Notes: a model not told the origin generated them from the sequence alone. A stretch of DNA of 64,000 bases from Spirochaeta cellobiosiphila DSM 17781 (GCF_000426705.1 NZ_KE384556.1:242876-306875); one strand, 5' to 3'. Numbered from the stretch's first letter, positions 45,437 to 54,277 are shown. Numbers and translations are program-made.

Positions 45437-46408
45437 ATGGCTTTTTTTGATTTACCTTTAGACGAATTAGTAAAATACAAACCATTAGAAAAAGAGAACA
45501 ATGATTTTGATGACTTTTGGAATGAAACATTAAGTTCCTCACGTCAATATCCTATTAAAGCGGAATATAAGCTTTTAGAAGAACTATTTGAAACGGTTGA
45601 TGTTTATGACGTTACCTATGCAGGATATGAAGGACAATCCATTAAAGGTTGGTTTGTTCGCCCTAAGGGTACAAAGAAACTTCCTGTTATCATTGAATAC
45701 ATTGGTTATGGAGGAGGAAGAGGACTAAGTCATGACTGGTTAACCTATGCAAGTGCAGGATACGCTCATTTTATAATGGACACTCGTGGGCAAGGTAGTG
45801 GATGGAGTCCTGGTGATACTCCGGATATTGAAAATATCAGTGCCAACCCTCAAAGTCCTGGGTTCATGACAAGAGGTATTCTTGATAAATCAACCTATTA
45901 TTATAGACGAGTTTTCACAGATGCTGTTAGAGCGGTAGATGCGGTCAAGGAAAGGGATGATATTGATAAGGAACAAATCACAATCTTGGGAGGCAGCCAA
46001 GGAGGAGGAATTACTTTAGCAGTAGCAGGTCTTGAACCTAGCGTAAAATACGCTTGTCCTGACGTCCCCTTTTTATGTCATTTCTCTCGATCTGTCAGAA
46101 TGTTCGACTCATATCCATACAAAGAAATAAGAGATTATCTGCATGTTCATAGAGATAAAATTGATAGAGTTTTCAATACACTATCCTATTTTGATGGTAT
46201 TAACTTTGCTAAGAGAGCTAAGTGTAAAGCTTTCTTCTCTACAGCACTTATGGATGAAACCTGCCCTCCTTCAACAGTATATGCAGCCTTTAATCACTAC
46301 AAAGGGGAAAAAGAAATCATCTATTGGGAATTCAATAACCATGAAGGGGGAGGACCTTTTCAAAAACAATATTGGCTTAAGAAGTTTAAGGAAATATTAG
46401 AAAAGTAA
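45437..46408 (+). CDS. Acetyl xylan esterase / cephalosporin-C deacetylase, CE7
   Basis: This cytoplasmic deacetylase removes acetyl groups from short xylo- or other oligosaccharides. All CE7 signatures are present: RGQG near residue 117, the nucleophile S187 in GGSQGGG, D273 in LMDETCPPST, and H302 in the HE motif (NNHEGGG). The length of 323 matches the family (about 320). There is no signal peptide, which is normal for CE7. AAAGGAG lies before the ATG. The 169-base gap upstream shows no further gene. It converges on gtrA with only six bases between stop codons. Confidence 0.93.
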   Translation: MAFFDLPLDELVKYKPLEKENNDFDDFWNETLSSSRQYPIKAEYKLLEELFETVDVYDVTYAGYEGQSIKGWFVRPKGTKKLPVIIEYIGYGGGRGLSHDWLTYASAGYAHFIMDTRGQGSGWSPGDTPDIENISANPQSPGFMTRGILDKSTYYYRRVFTDAVRAVDAVKERDDIDKEQITILGGSQGGGITLAVAGLEPSVKYACPDVPFLCHFSRSVRMFDSYPYKEIRDYLHVHRDKIDRVFNTLSYFDGINFAKRAKCKAFFSTALMDETCPPSTVYAAFNHYKGEKEIIYWEFNNHEGGGPFQKQYWLKKFKEILEK

Positions 46409-46414
46409 TTAAAT

Positions 46415-46819
46415 TTAATGGTCATGTTGTGCAAAAATAAAAAATTTTTGCACAACAAAAGATATTAGAACAACGAAAATTAGACTTATAAACTGCGATA
46501 TATATATGTTTAATGAGAATACACTTTTGATATAGTCCAAAATGTAATAGTTCAGGATAAACAGAATGATATAGGAAGCCACCATTTTGGCAAATTCTTT
46601 GAGCATTTTACCTTCTGATATTTTGAATGTAAAATATCTATTTGCAAAAAAGGAAAAAACAATACCAAAACTATAATCCCCTATCAATCCAAGTAATTCT
46701 GATCCACTCAATGCAAACACAAAAGAAAAGACTATATAGGTTAAAAGTGTATTAATACCACCAATAAGATTAAATTTAATTAGTTGTTTAAGCCAAACAC
46801 TTGATTCTCTAATATTCAT
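46415..46819 (-). CDS. GtrA-family membrane protein (candidate bactoprenol-sugar flippase)
   Basis: A small protein (134 residues) with four predicted helices in the GtrA/DPMS-associated pattern: FNLIGGINTLLTYIVFSF near residue 16, then FANRYFTFK near 60, and a final VVQKFFIFAQ. GtrA proteins are thought to move undecaprenyl-linked sugars across the membrane. It is the last gene of a cluster with a GT2 enzyme and a multi-pass protein, together resembling gtrA-gtrB-gtr(type) sets. The last 11 codons form a perfect inverted repeat. Confidence 0.85.
   Translation of the reverse strand: MNIRESSVWLKQLIKFNLIGGINTLLTYIVFSFVFALSGSELLGLIGDYSFGIVFSFFANRYFTFKISEGKMLKEFAKMVASYIILFILNYYILDYIKSVFSLNIYISQFISLIFVVLISFVVQKFFIFAQHDH
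46426..46456. repeat. Perfect 13-bp inverted repeat inside the 3' end of gtrA
   Basis: GTTGTGCAAAAAT pairs perfectly with ATTTTTGCACAAC around AAAAA. It begins 18 bases after the CE7 stop and overlaps the gtrA codons for VQKFFIFAQ. It probably serves as a shared terminator for the two convergent genes, although neither strand has a T-run after the stem. Confidence 0.7.
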
Positions 46820-46823
46820 ACAC

Positions 46824-48737
46824 TTAATTACTATACACTACAAAGGATTGGTTAGAATGCACAGGAGTATAACCATTTTCTAATAGCCAGGATAGCACAT
46901 ATTCATATTTCTTTTTTTCCAACGTTCTCACCGTGGGTTCTTTTAAATGAGGCCAATTAGATCTTTGAGCTGAAACAGCTAATATTACATATCCTTTTTC
47001 TGAATCATATTTACTTAATAAAGACTTTATCGTCTCTAATGGGTTTAAAAATATCCATGGTCCCCATTCATTTGCAATAGGCATGTCTTTATCAAGCATA
47101 TAATACAATAATGGTGCAGAGTTTAGAACTAATAGATTAGCCTTACTAAAATTAGGAGCCAGTGACATATAATCACACAAATCTTGTAATACTAAAATTC
47201 TATCTTTACTAGAAGTTGTCCCTTTTAACATACCCTGACTTCCCATCTGAAGTGACCCTTTCAAGCTATCACGATAGGGTTTCCAGACAACCAAAGCCAA
47301 AAGGGAGTAAAATACCAATATAGCTAGCAAGCTAAAGGTTAAAACCTTTTTGTAAGATATAGATTTCATCAGCTGCATTCTAAAAATAAAATAAAGAGAC
47401 AGAACCATTGGCCAAACAATGCCACCAGAATTTAATATTGTCTTAAACCCTAAATCAGAACCCAAGGAAGATATGATCGCTATAAAAATAGTGGTTAATG
47501 TCAAAAACAACTCAGAATATATTAAAGATGATTTAGAAAATCTAAAATAGTAATAATAAAAGAAAACAATTAGCCCTAATACGTAGAAGTGGAAGGAGGG
47601 TGAAACGAGAATTTTCAATTTAGGAATAAATGGTACAGAGATCAATGCCATTACAAACAAAATAATTAGAAGGAACTTTTTTTTACTTTGAAGGATTAAT
47701 ATTTCTTGTATTGTGAATATTGAAATAAAAATAAAACCTACTCGAGAAGATTGTATGACAAACTTTTTTACAATAGATGTGATTGAATGTAAATCTGTCT
47801 CGTTTGCAGCTTTTGCCTCTTGAGAAGCTGAAGTCATCAGGCTTGCTAACACATTATCGAACAATATTGATATTTTACCCAACAAGAGAATAATTAGTAC
47901 CCCTAACAAAATACCAATAATTATACCTAGAAGATATTTTTTCCATTGAATTTGGGACAGAATATTCTTATCTTCTTGTTCCTTTTTTTTGTACAATCCA
48001 ATGTAAATAAATACGCACAAAGGAAATAATAAAAACAATATATTAGGAACTCTTGTATGAATGGAAAAGCCCAATAATACTCCAGAAATGATATAAAAAT
48101 ATCCTTTCTTAGGGAAAAAGCTTTCTTTTAAAAAGAAATAGAAACTACAGGTAATGAGAAATAAAGGGATGGAATTATAGTTTGGTATAGTTATTTGATT
48201 TGTAGAATATATCCAACCAACAATCGCAATAATAAATAATGCCCACCAATTTAATTTTCCTTTTATTTGAATAACAAGAAACAGAATTAGAGTCACATTC
48301 AGTGTAGATAAAAAGGAATATAATATACGAGCCCATAAAAGATTAGGCTCATCTAACAGGTGTAACCAAAGAGAAAGGATCCAACTAGCGCCCCACATCA
48401 AATCAAAAGAATTACTATTATTCTGACTAAAAAAACTCCATGATTTGGATAACATATAACCATGATCTGTCGTATCTATTCCGAAAGAAGCTTTAATAAG
48501 GGATAAAACTAGTAATATAGAGAATAGAATTGAAACCTTAAAATTAGTTTCACTATAATATCTGTATATAATAAAATTAAAAATCAACAGAAGTATTAAT
48601 GTAATGGTAATAAGATAAAAGGAACTAAACACAAACGTATCAATTGATAAATATCCATAATATAGAGAAGCTACCAAACATAAAATCAATAGTATTGGAA
48701 TAACTAATTTATTTTTTAACTTTAGCAATAAATTCAT
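46824..48737 (-). CDS. Multi-pass membrane protein, candidate GT-C glycosyltransferase
   Basis: This protein (~637 residues) has about twelve hydrophobic helices in its first 500 residues and a soluble tail. An acidic motif IDTTDHGYMLSKSW lies in the first large loop (near residue 90), where GT-C transferases carry their catalytic acids. The C-terminal ~140 residues (DRILVLQDLCDYMSLAP onward) are extracytoplasmic in most models. I do not recognise a named family. Its place between GtrA-like and GT2 genes fits a Gtr-type transferase that moves the sugar from bactoprenol to a surface glycan. The ATG at 48737 has AAGGGA nearby and overlaps the FdtA-like gene by 29 bases. Confidence 0.72.
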   Translation of the reverse strand: MNLLLKLKNKLVIPILLILCLVASLYYGYLSIDTFVFSSFYLITITLILLLIFNFIIYRYYSETNFKVSILFSILLVLSLIKASFGIDTTDHGYMLSKSWSFFSQNNSNSFDLMWGASWILSLWLHLLDEPNLLWARILYSFLSTLNVTLILFLVIQIKGKLNWWALFIIAIVGWIYSTNQITIPNYNSIPLFLITCSFYFFLKESFFPKKGYFYIISGVLLGFSIHTRVPNILFLLFPLCVFIYIGLYKKKEQEDKNILSQIQWKKYLLGIIIGILLGVLIILLLGKISILFDNVLASLMTSASQEAKAANETDLHSITSIVKKFVIQSSRVGFIFISIFTIQEILILQSKKKFLLIILFVMALISVPFIPKLKILVSPSFHFYVLGLIVFFYYYYFRFSKSSLIYSELFLTLTTIFIAIISSLGSDLGFKTILNSGGIVWPMVLSLYFIFRMQLMKSISYKKVLTFSLLAILVFYSLLALVVWKPYRDSLKGSLQMGSQGMLKGTTSSKDRILVLQDLCDYMSLAPNFSKANLLVLNSAPLLYYMLDKDMPIANEWGPWIFLNPLETIKSLLSKYDSEKGYVILAVSAQRSNWPHLKEPTVRTLEKKKYEYVLSWLLENGYTPVHSNQSFVVYSN

Positions 48738-49110
48738 CAAAATCCCTTATATAATCGTTTAAATCATAGGGGTAATCACTCATTACCAAGAGCACACAAT
48801 CTTCAGAAAAATCTGACAAAACTTTCCAGGTATTTGTTTTACATAGAATGCCTTTTCTCCGATCATTTAAGTCAAAGAGACACTCCTCAAAACCATTATT
48901 AACTGTCACCTTACAGGATCCTTTTAGAGGTACGAGTAATAAAGAAGAATAAATATTCGCATGATGAGCACGGGTCTCACCTATAGCGACATCATATATA
49001 AAAAAGATACGCTTTATCTCAAAGGGTACGTCTTTTATAGCTTCAATAGGTAACAAGGCACCTGTCTCATCTGCAAACTCTTTGAAGGATACTTCTTGTA
49101 CACCATCCAT
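48709..49110 (-). CDS. FdtA/WxcM-like cupin, candidate dTDP-sugar 3,4-ketoisomerase
   Basis: The protein (133 residues) aligns by eye over its full length with FdtA/QdtA enzymes, which shift the keto group of dTDP-4-keto-6-deoxyglucose from C4 to C3 before transamination. Shared features are IKRIFFIYDV, VPLKGSCKVTV, and SDFSEDCVLLVMSDYPYDLNDYIRDFDEF split over the C-terminal third. The family's H-A-H active-site pair appears here as H-A-N (RAHHANIY near residue 49), and the usual W-H appears as W-K, so catalysis may be altered. It lies between the GT2 and GT-C-like genes, near its expected partner, a DegT aminotransferase. Confidence 0.78.
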   Translation of the reverse strand: MDGVQEVSFKEFADETGALLPIEAIKDVPFEIKRIFFIYDVAIGETRAHHANIYSSLLLVPLKGSCKVTVNNGFEECLFDLNDRRKGILCKTNTWKVLSDFSEDCVLLVMSDYPYDLNDYIRDFDEFIAKVKK

Positions 49111-49122
49111 AGCTTGTCTCCT

Positions 49123-50043
49123 TTATTTTACATTAATTTTATTTTTTATAACCCACTGGGGAGTTCCATTGAGATCCAGATAATTCTTTCCAATGTATTC
49201 TCCTATAATTCCCAAGAAAATATTTTGGATTCCACCAAAAAAGAGTACTAATAGAACCAAAGATGTCCAACCGCGAACTACTTCCGGATGTAGCACTTTT
49301 TCAATTATAAAAACAACACCTATCACACCTGATATACCAGCAATGAAGATTCCTAGAAAGGTTATAAACCTCATAGGTTTTATTGAAAAGTTTATGAACA
49401 TATTCAGCCACAAGTTAATTAACTTTCCTATGGTATAATTGGATTCACCTTCAGCCCGTGATTTATGATCTACATACACTGAAGTGATATTATTGGTTAC
49501 TCTTAGTATGAGACCGTCAATATAAGGAAAGGGCCCTTTGTATTTAACAATTTCATTAATAATATCTCTACTTATAGCTTTAAAACTACTTAGATATAAA
49601 TCCTTGGGCTTATTTAACAGCCAATTAGAAGTAATATCGTTTAATTTGCTTCCCCAATTCCTAAGAAAGTGATGCTTTTTCTTGTGATATTTTGAATAAA
49701 CGACATCAAAACCTAAATTAATTTTGTCAACTAGCTTTATGATCTCCGAAGGGGGGTTTTGAAAATCATCATCTATTATTACAGCAACATCACCCTCACA
49801 GTGATTCAAAGCACACATAACAGCATTATGTTCACTATAATTTCTTCGTAAACAAATATATTTAACAGTGCTGTATTTTTGCGCAATTTTAGTGCAGACT
49901 TCATCACTATTATCTTTACTGCAATCATTAACTAAAACGATCTCTATATTATAGTCTTCTAAAGTTTGAAAACAGGTATCAACCAAACTACTAATCGTAT
50001 TGGCACCATTATAAACAGGTATACAAACAGATATCAGCATCAT
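49123..50043 (-). CDS. GT2 family glycosyltransferase, GtrB/DPM1-like
   Basis: A GT-A fold transferase (ISVCIPVYNGANTISSLVD at the start, nucleotide-sugar motif VIIDDDFQNPPSEI near residue 92) with two C-terminal membrane helices (about 235-255 and 265-285). This is the layout of GtrB and dolichol/undecaprenyl phosphate sugar transferases. It would load a nucleotide sugar on to undecaprenyl phosphate at the cytoplasmic face. It starts by overlapping the aminotransferase stop by one base (TAATG) and precedes the FdtA-like gene by 12 bases. ATGATG gives two possible starts. Confidence 0.9.
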   Translation of the reverse strand: MMLISVCIPVYNGANTISSLVDTCFQTLEDYNIEIVLVNDCSKDNSDEVCTKIAQKYSTVKYICLRRNYSEHNAVMCALNHCEGDVAVIIDDDFQNPPSEIIKLVDKINLGFDVVYSKYHKKKHHFLRNWGSKLNDITSNWLLNKPKDLYLSSFKAISRDIINEIVKYKGPFPYIDGLILRVTNNITSVYVDHKSRAEGESNYTIGKLINLWLNMFINFSIKPMRFITFLGIFIAGISGVIGVVFIIEKVLHPEVVRGWTSLVLLVLFFGGIQNIFLGIIGEYIGKNYLDLNGTPQWVIKNKINVK

Positions 50044-51152
50044 TATCCTTCTATATATTTATTCATTATTTTACAAACATATTCTATATCTGCTTCCATA
50101 TGCCCATAAGATATAGGTAAACTCAATATGGTGCTATGAATCTCTTCACTTATGGGAAAACTAAAAGATCCATATAAGTCTTTTAAACATTCCTGTTGAT
50201 GAGGGGGAACAGGATAATGTATTTCCGTACCAATGTTGTGTTCGGCCAAGAATTTTCTTAAATCATCTCTCTTTTCATATCTAATGGGAAATATATGAAA
50301 GACATTTACGACATCACTACTGACATAAGGCAGAGTATAGGCACTATTCAAACGATTCAAATAGATTTGAGCTAAATTTCTCTTATGGTTATTTATATCT
50401 TCTAAGTTCTTTAGTTTGACTCTTAAAAAAGCAGCTTGTAATTCATCCAAGCGAGAATTATAGCCAAGATAATCACAATAATATTTTTTAGAGAAACCAT
50501 AATTCCTCATCATTCTTACTTTTGTTGCTAATTTCTCATCCGAAGTAACAATAGCACCAGCATCTCCCAAAGCTCCTAAATTCTTTGTTGGATAAAAACT
50601 AAAAGCAGCCGCGTCTCCCCAGGTTCCGGACATTTTATCATTAAGCCTAGCCCCATGAGCCTGAGCACAATCTTCTATCAGATAAAGATTATGGCTAGTA
50701 CAAAAATCTTTTACTGAGGGCATATCCGTCATACCACCATATAGATGAACAACCATTACAGCTGATGTCTTATCTGTTAAGGCGTCACTTAGTTTTTCAG
50801 GATCTAGATTATAGTTACGAATATCTGGTTCAACAAGAACGGGAACAAGACCTGCTCTTATTACAGATATAATGGAAGCAATATAGGCATTGGCAGGAAT
50901 AATAACTTCAGAACCTTTAGGCAGATCTAAGCCTTCTAGTATTAATATTAATGCATCTAAACCGGAAGCCACACCAATACAATGTTCAATATCATTGTAG
51001 GAAGCGTACTCTTTTTCGAATTTATCAACTTCCTGCCCTAAAATATACCAGCCCTTTTCTATAACTTCTGCTGATTTCTTATGATATTCGGATAAGAAAG
51101 AGTTATTAACAGCTCTTAAATTCTCGTAATCTATTTTTCTTTTAGAATCCAT
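50043..51152 (-). CDS. DegT/DnrJ/EryC1/StrS aminotransferase (FdtB-like)
   Basis: A PLP-dependent sugar aminotransferase. The PLP lysine is K190 in SFYPTKNLGALGDAG. The cofactor-stacking region is LIEDCAQAHGA (D161), and VASGLDALILILEGL near 61 binds phosphate. Length 369 is typical of FdtB/QdtB, which aminate dTDP-3-keto-6-deoxyhexose to a 3-amino-3,6-dideoxyhexose. The FdtA-like gene two places downstream supports that pathway. The dTDP-glucose synthesis genes (rmlA/rmlB) and an N-acetyltransferase are absent from the window. The 111-base upstream gap is AT-rich and presumably holds the promoter. Confidence 0.9.
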   Translation of the reverse strand: MDSKRKIDYENLRAVNNSFLSEYHKKSAEVIEKGWYILGQEVDKFEKEYASYNDIEHCIGVASGLDALILILEGLDLPKGSEVIIPANAYIASIISVIRAGLVPVLVEPDIRNYNLDPEKLSDALTDKTSAVMVVHLYGGMTDMPSVKDFCTSHNLYLIEDCAQAHGARLNDKMSGTWGDAAAFSFYPTKNLGALGDAGAIVTSDEKLATKVRMMRNYGFSKKYYCDYLGYNSRLDELQAAFLRVKLKNLEDINNHKRNLAQIYLNRLNSAYTLPYVSSDVVNVFHIFPIRYEKRDDLRKFLAEHNIGTEIHYPVPPHQQECLKDLYGSFSFPISEEIHSTILSLPISYGHMEADIEYVCKIMNKYIEG

Positions 51153-51263
51153 TTCGGAAATACACCTTTTCTATGTAATTACAATGAGCAAATCTACTCT
51201 ATTATTACTATTATTACAATTACATTGAACATAACAGCTTAACAATTATAACACTATATTGAG

Positions 51264-52181
51264 CTATTCTCTCACTTTACAACTATTAAGATATTGCAAC
51301 TGTTCCCAAAGCATCCGTACGCTTGGTAATTGAATACCAGAAGCGGAAGCTTCTTTAATAGGATTGTGATACATATAATGAAGTTCCATTTTTTGATTAT
51401 TGTCATAATCTAATTTCATACTTGGTTCATAAGGGGTCATTGTTCTTGTTGATGCGAGCATCCCTTCGATCATAGGATCAGTTATATGGCATCCTGCACT
51501 TACTGCCCCTTTTTTGACCTCCAGCATTATCCTTTTAATCAATTCAGAGGTGTATGGATTACTCATTAATTGTTCTGTATTGGCGTTCATGACTACCGAT
51601 AGGCCATTATAGGGAATGTTCCACAATAATTTCTTCCACCGTGATTGATTTAGTGAGGAGGAAACAGAACATTCAATTCCTGAAAATATAAAATCTTCTT
51701 TTATACGATGAAGAATATCCAGGTCTGCTTCCTCCAAAGCAGCCATTTCTAATGTTCCTTTATCCAGATGAACAATGTAGCCGGGGCCTCTCTTTTGGGA
51801 ACATATAAAACACATCCCACCAAAGATATGAGCATCAGGGACTTGTGCTTTTACATCGGATTCCATCCCTAAACCGTTTTGCAACAATAAAATGTGAGAG
51901 TCTTTGTTAATACTGACTGCTAATTGCTCTCCTATATCCTTATTGGAATTTGTTTTCGTAGAAATAATGACCACGTCTACTTTGGGAAGGTCTTTAATGA
52001 AAGGAACAACATTAATTCCTTTTAAATGAAAATTACCTGTTGGGGAATCAACTTTCAAACCATTTTCTTTTATATAAGAATAGTCACTTCTCGCAACGAA
52101 AGTAACGGGAAAATCTGAATTAGCTAATTTTCCTCCATAATAACCACCAATAGCACCAGTTCCTATAATAGCGTATGTCAT
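51264..52181 (-). CDS. Ketopantoate reductase family protein (PanE/ApbA)
   Basis: An NADPH-dependent 2-dehydropantoate 2-reductase-like enzyme. The Rossmann start is YAIIGTGAIGGYYGGKLA. The central region includes the conserved catalytic Lys zone SRWKKLLWNIPYN (near residue 184) and the C-terminal helical domain LDYDNNQKMELHYMYHNPI. At 305 residues it is full-length. By family it makes pantoate for coenzyme A, but many members reduce other 2-keto acids. It lies 19 bases after ecfT on the same strand and could be the last gene of that operon, or simply adjacent. Confidence 0.85.
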   Translation of the reverse strand: MTYAIIGTGAIGGYYGGKLANSDFPVTFVARSDYSYIKENGLKVDSPTGNFHLKGINVVPFIKDLPKVDVVIISTKTNSNKDIGEQLAVSINKDSHILLLQNGLGMESDVKAQVPDAHIFGGMCFICSQKRGPGYIVHLDKGTLEMAALEEADLDILHRIKEDFIFSGIECSVSSSLNQSRWKKLLWNIPYNGLSVVMNANTEQLMSNPYTSELIKRIMLEVKKGAVSAGCHITDPMIEGMLASTRTMTPYEPSMKLDYDNNQKMELHYMYHNPIKEASASGIQLPSVRMLWEQLQYLNSCKVRE

Positions 52182-52200
52182 TAGTAATACCTCTTTTGTT

Positions 52201-52929
52201 CTATATTGAATAATTGAATATTCTCATTATTATTAGAAAGAGTGGTAGAGTGACAAGAAATACACAGCACAATACCATCACCACAGGGTAAGGATCGGAA
52301 GACTCTCCTAATCTGGTAAATTTCCTATTGATATTGACTCCCCTTGATATCAATACACCACCAAGTTCTTCAGCGGTATCTACACTTGATATCAGTAATA
52401 ACTTAAAAACCAAAAGTCTTATTAAAATAGGATTCATAAAGCTCTTTTGATTTCTATGGACTTTATATAATTGCCAATAAATATCCCTTTTCTGGGTTAT
52501 ATAATTAATTAGAGGGAAAATCAAAAGGTAAAGAAAGATCATTCTCTGATTTGTACTAAACAATCCTAATAAGGCGATTTCCTTGTCCTTTGACCGTAAG
52601 TAACTATAGAGATAAGTGATGACGAAAAAATCCGAGATTCTAAAGAAAAATATCAATGCAGTAAAAGTATTTTCTATGAGAATTGGGGTATAAAATTTGA
52701 TATCAAAGAAACTAGGTTCTTCATAATGGTAAGGATTAATGAGGATAAGAGAAGCTATCAGAATTGCAAAGAAAGCAGCACTCTTGTACTTTTTCATGAA
52801 ATCAATAAATGACAATCCATATACCCTCAAAATAAGCAAAGATATAAAAAATATCCCCATCAAGAGAAAAATATTGGGTATAAATAAAATAACTTCCAGT
52901 AATAAAAGATAGATAAAGATTTGTTTCAT
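52201..52929 (-). CDS. ecfT: ECF transporter transmembrane component (EcfT)
   Basis: EcfT is the integral membrane scaffold linking the ATPases to the substrate-specific S component in energy-coupling-factor vitamin importers. Several hydrophobic helices are visible. The cytoplasmic coupling region near the C-terminus includes ELGGVLISRGVN, in the position of the x-R-G motifs that contact the ATPase grooves. I chose the ATG of MKQIFIYLLLLE at 52929, just after the ATPase stop, rather than a longer frame running 71 bases back into that gene. The call rests on topology, motif and its neighbours. Confidence 0.8.
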   Translation of the reverse strand: MKQIFIYLLLLEVILFIPNIFLLMGIFFISLLILRVYGLSFIDFMKKYKSAAFFAILIASLILINPYHYEEPSFFDIKFYTPILIENTFTALIFFFRISDFFVITYLYSYLRSKDKEIALLGLFSTNQRMIFLYLLIFPLINYITQKRDIYWQLYKVHRNQKSFMNPILIRLLVFKLLLISSVDTAEELGGVLISRGVNINRKFTRLGESSDPYPVVMVLCCVFLVTLPLFLIIMRIFNYSI

Positions 52930-52954
52930 ATAAACTACTTTCCCATGTCCATTA

Positions 52955-54277
52955 TCAAAGATTAATGGCTCTACTTTCAATAGAACTGACGAAGGATTCA
53001 TCATGACTGGTAAAACAGGTAACATAGTTTTTACAATTTCTATACTTTAATAAAAGCATCAGCTTCGCCTTATCAACATTATTCATACATCGAGTTGGTT
53101 CATCCATAAGTAGGATTCTAGGTTTTTGAAGGATTAATAAGAGAAGGGATAATAATTGTTGATTAGAAACACTAAGAGATAAAGGATGTCTATCAAGGAT
53201 TCCCTCCCATTGAAGACAGTCTAGTACGCTTTTCATATTTTCATCTCTTTTATTTTTGCCCAACTTCATTCTTTTCATAGTATACAGTATTTCCTTTTTA
53301 ACCGTATTCTTGTAGAAAAGATGATGGTTGTCCTGGATTTTTAATAAAATAGGAGCTCTTGAGAACTCCTCCTTTTTCTTATTTGAAATAGGATAGTTGA
53401 AGAGGATATGCCCTTCTTCAGCTAAAATTAAGTTCATTATCAATTTAAACAGGGTTGTTTTTCCACTGCCATTACATCCTGATAAATAAATATATTCTCC
53501 CCAGTAAAATACCAAGTTATATACAAATTTTTTCTCATTGTTTGGATATTCATAAACTAAATCCGTAATGGTCAGAGCGACGTCTTTATCATAGCGGTTA
53601 ATAGTGCATATATTTGGTAAAGGGCTTATAGGAGGAGACTCTTGGACTAATTTCCCTTTATTCAGATGCAATTTAATGAACTCTCTACTTAGTTTATTTT
53701 GATTTTGATTGGTCAATACAAGGAGCAAAGAATTTTTAAGTCTATATTCATTAATGATTTTGAGGATCATTTCTTTGTTTAATGGATCTATTTGTTCAAA
53801 AGCATTATCCCATAAAAGAACCTTTGGTTCCCTTATCATAGCAGAGGCGAGTATCAATCGTTGTTTTTCCCCGCCTGATAAAGTTGAACATTCTCTTTTT
53901 AGTAATGAATTAAGTTGAAACAGCTGGGCATATACTTCACATTTTTGCCTTATCAATTGAGAAGGTACGGATAAAGCCTGCAGGCTAAAACATAAATCTT
54001 CTTCTACCGTTGTACCAAGTAACTGCAGTTCAGTGTCACTAGATATATAGACAATCTCATCCCAGGTGCATTCTATTGAGATATTACCTTGAATATTAGC
54101 CTCATAATAATGAGGAACGAGACCCGCTAATACTCTTAGTAAACTAGTTTTTCCACATTGGGAATCACCTTCGATTGAATAGACATGATTCTTTTTAAAG
54201 GAATAATTAAGTGAATTTAATACACAGGATTTATTAGAGTAAGATAATGAAAAGTCACTAAGGTTAATTAGTCCCAT
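52955..54277 (-). CDS. Fused double ATPase of an ECF transporter (EcfA-EcfA')
   Basis: Two ABC ATPase domains in one chain of 440 residues. Domain 1: Walker A GDSQCGKT (37-44), Q-loop ELQLLGTTVEED, signature LSGGE (133-137), Walker B VLLWDN (D157, N158). Domain 2: Walker A GCNGSGKT (267-274), signature-like LSVSNQQ (368-374), Walker B ILLMDEP (D392, E393). Thus domain 1 lacks the catalytic Glu and domain 2 lacks a proper signature. One composite site should be active and the other degenerate. It overlaps the S-component gene by ten bases and precedes ecfT. Confidence 0.9.
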   Translation of the reverse strand: MGLINLSDFSLSYSNKSCVLNSLNYSFKKNHVYSIEGDSQCGKTSLLRVLAGLVPHYYEANIQGNISIECTWDEIVYISSDTELQLLGTTVEEDLCFSLQALSVPSQLIRQKCEVYAQLFQLNSLLKRECSTLSGGEKQRLILASAMIREPKVLLWDNAFEQIDPLNKEMILKIINEYRLKNSLLLVLTNQNQNKLSREFIKLHLNKGKLVQESPPISPLPNICTINRYDKDVALTITDLVYEYPNNEKKFVYNLVFYWGEYIYLSGCNGSGKTTLFKLIMNLILAEEGHILFNYPISNKKKEEFSRAPILLKIQDNHHLFYKNTVKKEILYTMKRMKLGKNKRDENMKSVLDCLQWEGILDRHPLSLSVSNQQLLSLLLLILQKPRILLMDEPTRCMNNVDKAKLMLLLKYRNCKNYVTCFTSHDESFVSSIESRAINL

